A DNA stretch of 64,000 nt from contig CAVTJA010000010.1 in the NCBI GenBank assembly GCA_963735005.1, forward strand, positions 558,001-622,000, read 5' to 3'. Source of the stretch: WTKG01 sp963735005 (GTDB lineage Bacteria; Actinomycetota; Actinomycetes; Actinomycetales; Demequinaceae). Numbering within the stretch: the stretch's first letter is position 1; each line of letters begins with the position of its first letter. Below are positions 45,043-54,674 of this stretch, one piece after another. The notes beneath the pieces are model-generated. The model made no database searches. It saw only the letters and a program-made list of their open reading frames with translations, and was not told the DNA's origin. Position numbers and translations under genes: made by a program.

Positions 45043-46289
45043 TGGACCTGTTGCGATTCGCCACTGCTGGCTCCGTCGACGACGGCAAGAGCACCCTGAT
45101 CGGGCGCCTCCTGTACGACTCGAAGTCGATTTTCGAAGACCAGTTGGAGAGTATTGAGGTCGCCTCGAGGAGTCGAGGGAACGCTCAGACGGATCTCGCC
45201 CTCCTCACCGATGGGCTCCGCGCCGAGCGCGAGCAGGGCATCACCATCGATGTCGCGTACCGATACTTCGCGACGCCCAAGCGCAAGTTCATCATCGCGG
45301 ACACGCCGGGGCACCAGCAGTACACCCGGAACATGGTGACGGGGGCGTCGACGGCGGACCTTGCGATCATCCTGGTCGACGCCCGCAAGGGCATGACCGA
45401 GCAGAGCCGTCGCCACGCGACCATTGCGTCGCTGCTGCGCGTTCCCCACGTGGTGCTCGCCGTGAACAAGATGGACCTCGTCGACTGGTCCGAGGACCGC
45501 TTTGGCGAAATCTACGCGGAGTTCTCCGAGTTCGCCTCGAAGCTGTCGGTCCCGGATCTCACGGCGATTCCCCTCTCCGCGCTTACGGGAGACAACGTCG
45601 TCGACCGCTCCGAGAACATGGCCTGGTACGAGGGCGCCTCGCTGCTGTACCACCTTGAGCACGTCCACATTGGCTCCGACCGCAACCTCCGAGACGTGCG
45701 CTTCCCGGTCCAGTACGTGATCCGCCCTCAGCACGGCAAGGCACGCGACTATCGCGGCTATGCGGGAACGGTCGCATCCGGCATCCTCAAGGTCGGGGAC
45801 GACGTCATGGTGCTCCCGAGCGGGCTTCGGTCTCGCATTGAGGGGATCGACGGGCCGAGCGGCCCGCTCGACGAGGCCTTCCCGCCGATGTCGGTCGCGG
45901 TGCGTCTCGAGGACGAGATCGACATTTCGCGCGGCGACATCCTGTGCCGGGTGGGTAACCACCCCGAGCCCACCCAGGACATCGACGCGATGGTGTGTTG
46001 GATGGACGCGGATCCCCTGACCGTTGGGCGCAAGTTGTCCATTCTCCACACGACGAGGATGGCGCGCGCCGTCGTGCGGGAGGTTCCCTACGAATCGAAC
46101 GTCAACACGCTCCACCGTGACGAGAACCCCGAGTCGCTCGGCCTCAACTCGATCGGCCGCGTGAAGCTCCGCGTCACGACGCCGCTGCTTGTCGACGACT
46201 ACGCCGACAACCGCACCACGGGTTCGTTCATCTTGATCGACGAGGCGACCCATCGCACCGTCGGCGCGGGAGTAGTGCGCGAGCACTGA
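45042..46289 (+). CDS. cysN: Sulfate adenylyltransferase subunit 1 (GTPase)
   Basis: A 415-residue EF-Tu-like GTPase that drives APS synthesis by CysD. G1 GSVDDGKSTLIGRLL, G3 DTPGHQQYTRNM and G4 NKMDL are present, with a family-typical LLTDGLRAEREQGITIDVAY switch I. The start is taken as GTG 45042 inside the cysD stop (TAGTG); TTG 45051 is an alternative. Length ends after the two beta-barrel domains, so it is CysN alone and not fused to CysC, which lies separately downstream. Intact. Confidence 0.94.
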   Translation: MDLLRFATAGSVDDGKSTLIGRLLYDSKSIFEDQLESIEVASRSRGNAQTDLALLTDGLRAEREQGITIDVAYRYFATPKRKFIIADTPGHQQYTRNMVTGASTADLAIILVDARKGMTEQSRRHATIASLLRVPHVVLAVNKMDLVDWSEDRFGEIYAEFSEFASKLSVPDLTAIPLSALTGDNVVDRSENMAWYEGASLLYHLEHVHIGSDRNLRDVRFPVQYVIRPQHGKARDYRGYAGTVASGILKVGDDVMVLPSGLRSRIEGIDGPSGPLDEAFPPMSVAVRLEDEIDISRGDILCRVGNHPEPTQDIDAMVCWMDADPLTVGRKLSILHTTRMARAVVREVPYESNVNTLHRDENPESLGLNSIGRVKLRVTTPLLVDDYADNRTTGSFILIDEATHRTVGAGVVREH

Positions 46290-47224
46290 TGGATCCCATC
46301 CTCGTTCTCGTCGCCGCCGGCATCGGGGTGGTCGTTGGGCTGACGGGCATGGGTGGGGGCGCTCTCATGACGCCCGTGCTCGTCCTGTTCTTCGGCATCC
46401 CCCCGCTTACGGCCGTCTCCAGTGACGTCGTGGCGAGTGCGTTCATGAAGCCCGCCGGCTCGTGGGTCCACATCCGACGCGGCACGGTGAACTGGCGGCT
46501 CGTGTGGCTGCTCGTCTACGGGTCCGTGCCCGCGGCGTTCGCGGGAGTCTTCGCCATCCGGCTCGATCGGCCACGAGGACTGATCCAACACTTCGTCAAG
46601 CTCGCCCTTGGTGTGGTGCTCATCATCGCGTCGCTTGGCCTCCTCGCGCGCGCGTACGTGAGGCTTCGCGAGCATGCCGTTCAGCGTGACGGACGCGCGG
46701 CACCGCTTCCGCGCGAACGCCCGCGCGTGGTCGCGCGGCCGGTCGCTCACCATCGTCGTCGGCGCGGTCGGAGGACTCATGGTCGGCATGACGTCGGTGG
46801 GCTCCGGCTCGCTCATCATCATCGCGCTGATGGCGCTCTACCCCGCGCTCAAGGCGTCTCAACTCGTCGGGACCGATCTGGCCCAGGCCGTGCCCCTCGT
46901 CGTCGCCGCCGGCCTGGCGCATCTCCTCATGGCGAAGGTGGACTGGGGGTGACCCTGCCGATCATCGTGGGCTCCATTCCGGGAGCCTGGCTCGGCGCGC
47001 AACTGTCGAGTCGCGCTGCAGGAGGAGTGGTGCGGAGGGCGCTGGCCCTGGTGTTGCTGGCGTCGGGGCTCAAGATGCTGGGGACCTCCAGCGTCGTGAC
47101 CCTCTGGGCGCTCGCCGCGGCCCTGTGCGGCGGCACCGTCGCGTGGGGCGTGGTCCGCTACCGGCACGGATTCTCGTTCTTCGCCTGGCAGGATCGCAGG
47201 AAGGATCGGGAGGCGAGCCGCTGA
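46289..47224 (+). CDS. TauE/SafE (TSUP) family membrane transporter (two frameshifts)
   Basis: About 310 residues with eight membrane helices in two homologous halves. The first half begins GIGVVVGLTGMGGGALMTPVLV, the second VGAVGGLMVGMTSVGSGSLIII, both with the TSUP glycine-rich signature. The frame leaves near 46655 and returns near 46945, where one missing G restores KVDWGVTLPIIVGS. TSUP proteins move sulfite, sulfoacetate, sulfate or other organosulfur anions; in this cluster, sulfate supply for PAPS synthesis is likely. It begins at the cysN stop and ends at the cysC start. Confidence 0.85.
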   Translation: MDPILVLVAAGIGVVVGLTGMGGGALMTPVLVLFFGIPPLTAVSSDVVASAFMKPAGSWVHIRRGTVNWRLVWLLVYGSVPAAFAGVFAIRLDRPRGLIQHFVKLALGVVLIIASLGLLARAYVRLREHAVQRDGRAAPLPRERPRVVARPVAHHRRRRGRRTHGRHDVGGLRLAHHHRADGALPRAQGVSTRRDRSGPGRAPRRRRRPGASPHGEGGLGVTLPIIVGSIPGAWLGAQLSSRAAGGVVRRALALVLLASGLKMLGTSSVVTLWALAAALCGGTVAWGVVRYRHGFSFFAWQDRRKDREASR

Positions 47225-48337
47225 TGGACCTGCGATTGACGCGCACGCAACTGAATGAGCTCGAGCTCATGAGAGCGGGCGCCTACGGCGACGAGCAGCG
47301 GTACCACCTTCCCGGCGCGGGACCCTTCATCGCGACCCTCCGCGTCCCGGCGGCCGAGTCCCCCGGGGAATTCGACGCTGCTCGACACGGAAGAGACGCC
47401 CATCGCGCGGGTCGAGGTGGAAGGCATCGCCGCGGCCGAGAGGGGCGTGTGGGTCGGCGGCATCGTCCACCACCTGCGCGAGCCGAGCCAGCCGCCGCAC
47501 CCGGAGTTGCGACCGACGGCCTCAAGCGCCACCCTGCCAGAGGCGGCTCAGATGATCATCGGCAACGCGGGTGAGCCCCCGCTGACGATGGAAACGGTGA
47601 TCTTCGTCGACGACGGCCACGCCGACGCGCTCTCGATGGCGGTGACACGCGCGCAGCGCGAGGGGCACGAGGTTCGCGTCCTTCCCCGCCCTGCGGCGGA
47701 ACACCTCGACGCCGATGCGGCGGTCGCGCAACTCGTTCACCTCGCGGGCGTCGTCTGCGCGTCCTCGATTCATCTCACCCACGCGCCCCCGTCGCCGACC
47801 GGCGACGGCGTGGTCGTCCTGTTCACGGGACTCTCGGGCTCGGGCAAGTCGACCGTCGCGCGAGCGCTGACCGACCGCCTCCGCGGCGAGACGACGCAGC
47901 GCGTGACGCTGCTGGATGGCGACGAGGTACGGGCGATGCTCTCGCGTGGACTTGGCTTCTCCCGGGAGGACCGGGAGCTGAACGTTCGGCGAATCGGGTG
48001 GGTGGCCGCCCTCCTGAGCGCCCACGGCGGCATCGCCTTGTGCGCGCCGATCGCCCCCTACGAGTCGGTGCGCGCGGAGGTGCGCGAGATGGCCCTCCGG
48101 TCCGGTCGATTCGTGCTCGTCTACGTGTCCACGCCCCTCGAGGTGTGCGAGGCGCGGGATCGAAAGGGGCTGTACGCCAAGGCGCGCGCGGGGGAGATCC
48201 CCGAGTTCACGGGCATCTCGGACCCCTACGAGGTTCCGACGGACGCGGATCTGGTTATCGACACCTCGGAGGAGCCCCTTGACGAGTCGGTGCAGCGAGT
48301 CGTCGACGCCATCCACAACTCGGCTGACTACACCTAG
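47224..48337 (+). CDS. cysC: Adenylylsulfate kinase with N-terminal ATP-sulfurylase-like region (one frameshift)
   Basis: About 370 residues. ATG 47224 opens LRLTRTQLNELELMRAGAY, like the PUA-type N-terminal domain of ATP sulfurylase; removing one base at about 47382 joins it to LLDTEETPIARVEVEG. From about residue 195 the APS kinase domain follows: FTGLSGSGKSTVARAL (Walker A), LLDGDEVR, FSREDRELNVRRIG and CAPIAPYESVRAEVR. It phosphorylates APS to PAPS. The catalytic part of ATP sulfurylase is absent from the N-terminal region, which may bind a partner or be structural. Last gene of the PAPS set. Confidence 0.88.
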
Positions 48338-48456
48338 AATGCGGGGAACGGCTTCCGTGCGCCGTCGAGGTGGCGTTGGCGGAGAGCGGGAGCCTCGGCC
48401 CGAGGATTCGTCCGTCGAAGGGGCCGTGCACGACCTCGAGGATGCGGTAACTTGCG

Positions 48457-48491
48457 AACCTACGGTTGCGTAGCCTACGCTTGCGTAGGTT
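48457..48491 (+). promoter_or_regulatory. 35-bp interrupted palindrome upstream of the 2-oxoacid dehydrogenase operon
   Basis: AACCTACG (48457-48464) pairs with CGTAGGTT (48484-48491), and inside them GCGTAG (48468-48473) pairs with CTACGC (48475-48480), centred on 48474. TTGCGTAG also occurs twice as a direct repeat 15 bp apart (48466 and 48481). It lies 40 bp before the first gene. This strongly suggests a dimer or tetramer binding site for a repressor or activator; the protein is not in the window. Confidence 0.7.
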
Positions 48492-48530
48492 AGAAATCGA
48501 GCGGCCTCCCGGGCCGAAGGGGAGGTGTGC

Positions 48531-49663
48531 GTGGACGCCCACGGACCACTGTCGGACGAGGGAGTCGTTCGTCTCCTGACCCACACTGGCGAGCGCGCCG
48601 AACACCCCGTGTACTCGCGCTACGCCGAAGAACTGGACGACGCGACGCTGCGCCAGATGTGGCGCGAGATGGTCATCGTCCGGGCCTTCGATCGCGAGGC
48701 CACCTCGCTCCAGCGCCAGGGCGAGCTGGGCCTCTGGGTCCCCTCGCTCGGCCAGGAGGCCGCGCAGGTGGGCTCCGGCCACGCGCTCCGGCCCGCGGAC
48801 TGGGTCTTCCCCTCGTACCGCGAGCACGCGGTCGCCTACCTGCGGGGCGTGGACCTCGGCAACCTCCTGCGCATCTTCCGCGGCCTGGAGCACGGCGCAT
48901 GGGTCGCGGACGAGCACAACTTCCACCTCTACACGCTCGTCATCGGATCCCACACCCTCCACGCGACGGGGTACGCGATGGCGATGGATCGCGACGGCCT
49001 CGTCGCGTCGGGCGACCCGGACCGCGACGCCGGCGTCGTCTGCTACTTCGGCGACGGCGCCACCTCCCAGGGCGACACGAACGAGGCGCTGATCTTCGCG
49101 AGCGTCAACAACGCGCCCATCGTCTTCTTCTGCCAGAACAACCAGTGGGCGATCTCCGAGCCCGCGACCCGCCAGTCGCGCGTCCCGTTCGCGCAGCGCG
49201 CCGACGGCGTCGGCATGCCCAACGTGCGCGTCGACGGAAACGACGTCTTCGCGTCGTACGCCGTGACGCGCGAGGCGATGGACCGCGCCCGGTCGGGCGG
49301 CGGGCCCGAGCTTCATCGAGGCCTTCACGTATCGCATGGGCGCCCACACGACGTCCGACGACCCGACCCGCTACCGCTCGAAGGCGGACGAGGAGTATTG
49401 GGCCGAGCGAGACCCGATCGCGCGACTCGAGGCGCTACCTCGAGAGGCGCGGCGCCCTGAGCGCCGAGTTCCGCTCGGAGACGGACGAGATCGCCAAGAC
49501 GCTCGCGGCGGACGTCCGCGTGCGCACCAAGGCAGCGGGCAAGCCGCCGACGCACGAGATGTTCGACCACGTGTTCGCCGAGCCGCACGCGACGGTCGAC
49601 GCCGACCGGGCGTGGTTCGATCGCTACGAGAAGTCGTTCATCGACGCCGAGGGGGCCCACTGA
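48531..49663 (+). CDS. bkdA: 2-oxoacid dehydrogenase E1 alpha subunit (two frameshifts)
   Basis: About 377 residues of a thiamine-diphosphate E1alpha subunit of pyruvate or branched-chain 2-oxoacid dehydrogenase. Landmarks: LQRQGELGLWVPSLGQEAAQ, FPSYREH, the ThDP/Mg motif FGDGATSQGDTNEAL...N, and FFCQNNQWAISEP. Frame breaks at about 49312 (extra C; restores GGPSFIEAFTYRMGAHTTSDDP) and about 49437 fit run-length errors. GTG 48531 has GGGAGG 5 bp upstream; GTG 48525 is an alternative. The sequence is close to mycobacterial BkdA/PdhA. Overlaps the E1beta start by one base. Confidence 0.9.
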
Positions 49664-50656
49664 TGGAAACCCTCACTCTCGCAGGGGCGATCAACGCCGG
49701 GCTTCGCAAGGCGATGGAGCGCGACCCCAAGGTGCTCCTCATGGGCGAGGACATCGGCTCGCTCGGCGGCGTCTTCCGCGTGACCGACGGCCTCCACAAG
49801 GACTTCGGGCCGGAGCGGGTGATGGACACGCCGCTCGCCGAGTCGGGCATCGTCGGCACCGCCATCGGCATGTCGATGCGCGGCTACCGCCCCGTATGCG
49901 AGATCCAGTTCGACGGCTTCATCTTCCCGGCGTTCGACCAGATCACCACGCAGCTGGCGAAGATGCACTACCGGTCGAAGGGCGCGATCACCCTGCCCGT
50001 CGTCATTCGGGTGCCCTTCGCCGGCGGCATTGGCGCGGTCGAGCACCACTCCGAGAGTCCCGAGGCGCTCTTCGCCCACACTGCGGGCCTCCGCATCGTG
50101 ACGCCGGCGACGCCCCAGGACGGCTTCACGATGATCCAGCAGGCGATCGCCTCGCCCGACCCGGTCCTCTTCCTGGAGCCCAAGGCCCGCTACTGGGACA
50201 AGGGCGACGTGGACGTCGACGGCCCCTTCGTCGCCGACGGGCGCGAGCGCGGCGATGTCGCACGCCCGCGTCGCGCGCCACGGCGAGGACGTCACCATCG
50301 TCGCGTACGGCCCCACGGTGCGCGTCGCGCTCCAGGCGGCCCAGGTCTGCGAGGCCGAGGGGGTCTCCGCCGAGGTGATCGACCTCCGCGCCATCAGCCC
50401 GCTCGACACCGCCGCCGTCGTCCGCTCCGTCAAGAAGACCGGCCGCTGCGTCGTCGTCCACGAGGCGCCGACGCCATTCGGGGTCGGCGCGGAGATCGCG
50501 GCAAAGGTGTCCGAGGAGGCGTTCTTCGTCCTCGAGGCGCCCGTCCTGCGCGTCGGCGCGTTCCACACGCCCTATCCCGCCTCCAAGCTCGAACACGACT
50601 ACCTGCCCAGCGTCGACCGCGTCCTAGACGCGATCGACCGAGTGATGGTCCACTGA
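49663..50656 (+). CDS. bkdB: 2-oxoacid dehydrogenase E1 beta subunit (one frameshift)
   Basis: About 330 residues. It contributes the second half of the E1 active site. GEDIGSLGGVFRVTDGL, DTPLAESGIVGTAIGMSM, IQFDGFIFPAFDQI and VRVPFAGGIGAVEHHSESPEA are conserved E1beta segments. An extra G at about 50251 interrupts the frame, after which GEDVTIVAYGPTVRVAL and VIDLRAISPLD continue to the stop at 50656. Ends 10 bp before the E2 gene. Confidence 0.92.
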
Positions 50657-50666
50657 GGGGAACGCC

Positions 50667-52187
50667 ATGGCAACCTTTGAGACGTTCTACCTTCCCGACG
50701 CTGGCGAGGGCCTGACCGAGGCCGACATCGTCACGTGGCTCGTCGCCGTGGGCGACACCGTCGAGGTCAACCAGCCACTCCTCGAGGTCGAGACCGCGAA
50801 GTCGCTCGTCGAGCTCCCGTGCCCCACCGACGGCGTCGTGACGGAGCTCCTGGTCCGCGAGGGCGACACCGTCGAGGTGGGCGCGCCGATCGTCGTGTTC
50901 GATGTTGACCCGGGTGGGGCGGCGCCGGGAGAAGCACCCGCCCCGGGCCTAAGGGCGGCCCCTGGCGGGGCCGATGCGGCCGGAACGGATACTTCTCCCG
51001 GCGCCGCCGGTTCCGGGTTCTCGCTCAGCAACGATGCGGCTGGGGAGGGGCTGCAAGAAAGGCTTGCGCCTGCCGTGCACTCCGCGCCGCCCGCCCACGA
51101 GCACGCGGAGCCACTGGGCACGTACGCCCCGACGCACGAGCCCGTGCACCACGAGGAGCCCGCGCCCGCATCGGAGGCCGTCCTCGTCGGCTACGGCGTG
51201 AGCGCGTCCGAGGCCAAGCGCCGCCCGCGCCGCGTCGAGGTCATGTCACCCGTCGGCGAGGAGTCCGACGCCGAGATCGAGCACCCGATCTTCGCGAAGC
51301 CCCCCGTGCGTCGCCTCGCCAAGGAGCTCGGCATCGACCTGACGACCGTCAGCCCGTCCGGACCCGGGGGCATCGTCACCCGCGAGGACGTGCTCGAGCA
51401 CGCGAAGGCCACCGAGCCCCGGACCCTGGCCACCTACGTGGGCGACGACCAGCCGTGGCTCGAGTCGGGGATCGTCAGCGCCGACGGCCGGATGACGCGC
51501 GTCCCGGTGAAGTCCGTGCGCAAGCGGACGGCCGAGGCCATGGTCGGCTCGGCCTTCAGCGCCCCCCACGTGACCGTGTTCCACACGCTCGACGTCACGG
51601 CGACGATGGACCTGGTCGCCAGGCTCAAGGCGGACAAGGAGTTCTCGGACGTCCGCGTCACGCCGCTGCTCATCGCCGCGAAGGCGCTGCTGTTCGCCAT
51701 CCGGCGCCACCCCGAGATCAACGCCTCGTGGGACGAGGAGCGCCAGGAGATCGTCTACAAGCACTACGTCAACCTCGGCATCGCGGCCGCGACGCCCCGC
51801 GGCCTCATCGTCCCCAACATCAAGGACGCGCACCGCTACGACCTGCACACGCTCGCGCAGGAGCTCCAGGACCTGACCGCGGAGGCGCGCAACGGCACCA
51901 CGTCTCCAGGCGCGATGCGAGACGGGACGATCACGATCACCAACGTCGGCGTCTTCGGGATTGACACCGGCACCCCGATCCTCAACCCGGGCGAGGCCGC
52001 CATCCTCGCCTTCGGCGCGGTGCGCGAGCAGCCCTGGGTGCACGAGGGCGAGATCAAGGTGCGGTGGGTGACGCAGCTCGCGCTGAGCTTCGACCACCGC
52101 CTCGTCGACGGCGAGCTCGGTTCCCGCGTGCTCTCCGACGTCGCGACGGTCCTCGGCGATCCCACCAAGGCGCTGGTCTGGAGCTAG
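50667..52187 (+). CDS. bkdC: Dihydrolipoamide acyltransferase (E2) of a 2-oxoacid dehydrogenase
   Basis: A 506-residue E2 core. One lipoyl domain (residues 1-80) has the lipoylated Lys in LEVETAKSLVELP. A Pro/Ala-rich linker (about 85-205) leads to the peripheral-subunit-binding domain FAKPPVRRLAKELGIDL..GPGGIVTREDV (about 210-250). The catalytic domain ends with LSFDHRLVDGELGSRVL, holding the active-site His and Asp. AGGGGA precedes ATG 50667. No E3 gene is nearby, so a shared dihydrolipoyl dehydrogenase elsewhere is expected. Intact. Confidence 0.94.
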   Translation: MATFETFYLPDAGEGLTEADIVTWLVAVGDTVEVNQPLLEVETAKSLVELPCPTDGVVTELLVREGDTVEVGAPIVVFDVDPGGAAPGEAPAPGLRAAPGGADAAGTDTSPGAAGSGFSLSNDAAGEGLQERLAPAVHSAPPAHEHAEPLGTYAPTHEPVHHEEPAPASEAVLVGYGVSASEAKRRPRRVEVMSPVGEESDAEIEHPIFAKPPVRRLAKELGIDLTTVSPSGPGGIVTREDVLEHAKATEPRTLATYVGDDQPWLESGIVSADGRMTRVPVKSVRKRTAEAMVGSAFSAPHVTVFHTLDVTATMDLVARLKADKEFSDVRVTPLLIAAKALLFAIRRHPEINASWDEERQEIVYKHYVNLGIAAATPRGLIVPNIKDAHRYDLHTLAQELQDLTAEARNGTTSPGAMRDGTITITNVGVFGIDTGTPILNPGEAAILAFGAVREQPWVHEGEIKVRWVTQLALSFDHRLVDGELGSRVLSDVATVLGDPTKALVWS

Positions 52188-52210
52188 GCGGGCCGCGCTA
52201 GCCTGGGAGG

Positions 52211-52768
52211 GTGGCATCCGACGCGCCCAACCCGTTCATCTTCGGCTCGCCAGACGGCGGCACCGGAAGGCGCGATCGCAGATCGATGGGCGCGCGTTCC
52301 GGCGTTGAGATGGTCGCGCGGGCGCCCATCTCGTTCGCGAAGATCTTCCTGATCGACGGGGCGATCGTCGCCTACCTGGGCTTCGTCACGTTTGCGATCG
52401 TCGCCGGTTCATCGCAGGGCGACGCGCCGTCTCCCGCCGAGGCATGGGCGATCATCGGCTTCACCGCGCTCGTCCTCCTTGGCCTCCTCGTCGGATTCGG
52501 GCACTTCCTCCTGCAGTACGAAGGGTTGCTCGGAGCGCTCTACGCACGGGAGGCGACTCCGGGCTGGGAGTTTGGGCCGCGTTGGGGCTTCGTCCTCAGA
52601 CACCGCCTGCACGTGGACGCGGGCGAGACGTTGACGATCGTCGTGGACGAGCTTCCGCCGGCTCGCCGCGGCGGAAAGAACTACGGCAAGTACCGGTGGA
52701 CGCTCAGCGGCTCGTCAGGAGACCTGAGGTTCCGCAGCCCCGTCGGCCTCTCTGCGATCGGTCCGTGA
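52211..52768 (+). CDS. Small membrane protein of unknown function
   Basis: A 185-residue protein with two membrane segments (about residues 43-66 and 77-100) and a C-terminal soluble, beta-rich region. Family not recognised. GTG 52211 lies directly after GGGAGG, closer than usual; ATG 52286 is a possible later start but has no ribosome site. It follows E2 by 23 bp and may be co-transcribed, then a strong hairpin follows. Confidence 0.6.
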   Translation: MASDAPNPFIFGSPDGGTGRRDRRSMGARSGVEMVARAPISFAKIFLIDGAIVAYLGFVTFAIVAGSSQGDAPSPAEAWAIIGFTALVLLGLLVGFGHFLLQYEGLLGALYAREATPGWEFGPRWGFVLRHRLHVDAGETLTIVVDELPPARRGGKNYGKYRWTLSGSSGDLRFRSPVGLSAIGP

Positions 52769-52774
52769 ACAGAT

Positions 52775-52802
52775 CACGGCGTGGGCGAGTGCCCACGCCG
52801 TG
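52775..52802. terminator. Bidirectional hairpin terminator
   Basis: CACGGCGTGGGC-GAGT-GCCCACGCCGTG is a perfect 12-bp stem with a 4-nt loop. It sits between the convergent membrane-protein gene (ends 52768) and the MFS gene (ends 52832) and can serve both. Confidence 0.8.
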
Positions 52803-52831
52803 CCCGTGTTCTTCGGGGGAGTACCCCAGGC

Positions 52832-54548
52832 TTAGCCGAGTGTCGCGGCGATCCCGTCGTCGGCGACCTCGTCCTCCGTCGCAACTCCCACCAGGCTGTC
52901 CGCCTCGTCCGCCATCGTCTGCAGTCCCGACTTCTCCTTGAGGGGGATCGACGGGAGGAAGAAGATGATGACGAAGGCGATCGCGATGAAGACCGCCGCG
53001 ACGATCATCACCGCGGCGATCGCCTGCGGCGAACCCGATCTGGAAGGGCGCCGCGAGTTGGGGCGCGAGGTCGTGAAGGAACGACGTGTCATCGAGCGAG
53101 ATTCCCGCCGACTGGAGGGCGGTGGGATCCTGCGAGGTGACGGCCTGGATGACCGCCGCGTTCTTGGGATTGGCGAGCACGGCCGGGTCCTGAAGCGCCT
53201 GCTGGAATCCCGCCGTCTGGGCCGCGGCCTGGAACGCTTCGGAGATCCGCTGCTGAACGCGACCGAAGATGAGCGAGATGAACACCGCGGTGCCGATCGA
53301 CCCACCGATCTGGCGGAAGAACATGACCGAGGCCGTCCCCGCGCCGTTATCGCGCGCGGAGAGGGCGTTCTGGACGGCGAGCATGAGCGGCTGCATGAGG
53401 CCACCGAGCCCGGCGCCGAAGATCACCGCGGCGCCGAAGACCTTCCACAAGGGGGTGTCGTACTGGATCCGCGCGAGCAGCAGGATGCCCACGAGCAAGA
53501 GGAACACCCCGCCGACGGGAATCCACTTGTAGTGGCCCGTCTTGCGGATGATCGTGGTCGAGGTGACGGCGACGATCATGATGCCGAAGGTGAAGGGCAG
53601 CATGGCGAGGCCCGCCTGCGTCGGCGTGAATCCGCGGGAGATCTGGAGGTAGAGGGGGAGTCCCGCGAGCCCGCCGAACATTCCGAACCCCATGATGAAG
53701 TTGACGACCGTCGAGATCGACACGGTGCGGTTCTTGAACATCCGGAGCGGCAGCAACGCGTCGTCCCCGGCGGCTCGTTCCGCCAAGAAGAACCAGACGA
53801 ATCCGACCGTCGTCGCGACGAACAGGCTGATCGAAATGGTCGAGGTCCAGCCCCACTCGAATCCGCGCTCGGTCACGATGAGCAGCGGAACGATCCCCGT
53901 GATGAGCGCGAGGACCCCCCACCAGTCGACGCGAAGGTTCCCGCGACCCATGTGGTGCACGTGAAGCACGCGGGCGATGAGCACGAGGGCGGCGGCGCCC
54001 AGGGGAACGTTGATGAGGAAGATCCAGCGCCACCCGGCGAGGCCGGCGAACTCCGCCGATCCGGCGAAGAATCCGCCAATGACGGGGCCGAGCACGGACG
54101 CCATGCCCCAGACCGCGAAGAACGAGGCCTGGTACTTGGTGCGTTCGCGCGGCGACAGGAGGTCGCCGAGGATCATGATGGCGAGCGCCATCAACCCGCC
54201 CGCTCCCGCACCCTGCAGGCCGCGGAACGCCGCGAGCTCGTACATGGAGGTCGCCGTGGTGCACAGCGTCGAACCGAGGACGAAGAGGCTGAGCGCGATC
54301 ACGTAGAGAGGCTTGCGCCCGTACATGTCGGAGAGCTTGCCGTAGAGAGGCGTCGAGATCGTCGCCGCGATCATGTAGGCGGTCGTGACCCAGGCCTGGA
54401 GGGTCAGGCCGTGGAGGTCGTCGCCGATGGTGCGGATGGCCGTGGAGACCACCATCTGGTCGAGCGCCGCGAGAAACATGCCGACCATGAGGGCAAGCAC
54501 GATGAGATTGATTTGGCGCCTGTTCGGCGCCACGAATGCCTGAGTCAT
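52832..54548 (-). CDS. MFS multidrug exporter, DHA2/EmrB-like (one frameshift)
   Basis: About 570 residues with fourteen predicted helices, as in the DHA2 group. MVGMFLAALDQMVVSTAIRTI (motif D1-like), GKLSDMYGRKPLYV (motif A) and FRGLQGAGAGGLMALAIMI (motif B) are clear. A long periplasmic-type loop precedes the last helices. One extra C at about 53028 breaks the frame; its removal restores FAQAIAAVMIVAAVFIAIAF and the stop at 52832. ATG 54548 starts MTQAFVAPNRRQINLIV. It probably exports drugs or hydrophobic metabolites with proton antiport; the substrate is unknown. Confidence 0.9.
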
Positions 54549-54674
54549 AAGCGTCCTTGGTCGTGTCGGGCGTGCGAGGGCCCGGTTGCGGAAGACACCC
54601 ACCGCAACGATGGGCGACGGGGCGGTATTCCCAGTGTAGGCCGCCGCTCCGACACGCGCGGATAGGCTTTGGCC

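Noticed and set aside
52938..54665. A 575-residue open frame on the plus strand
   Set aside because: It is the antisense shadow of the MFS exporter; very charged low-complexity composition and no ribosome site.
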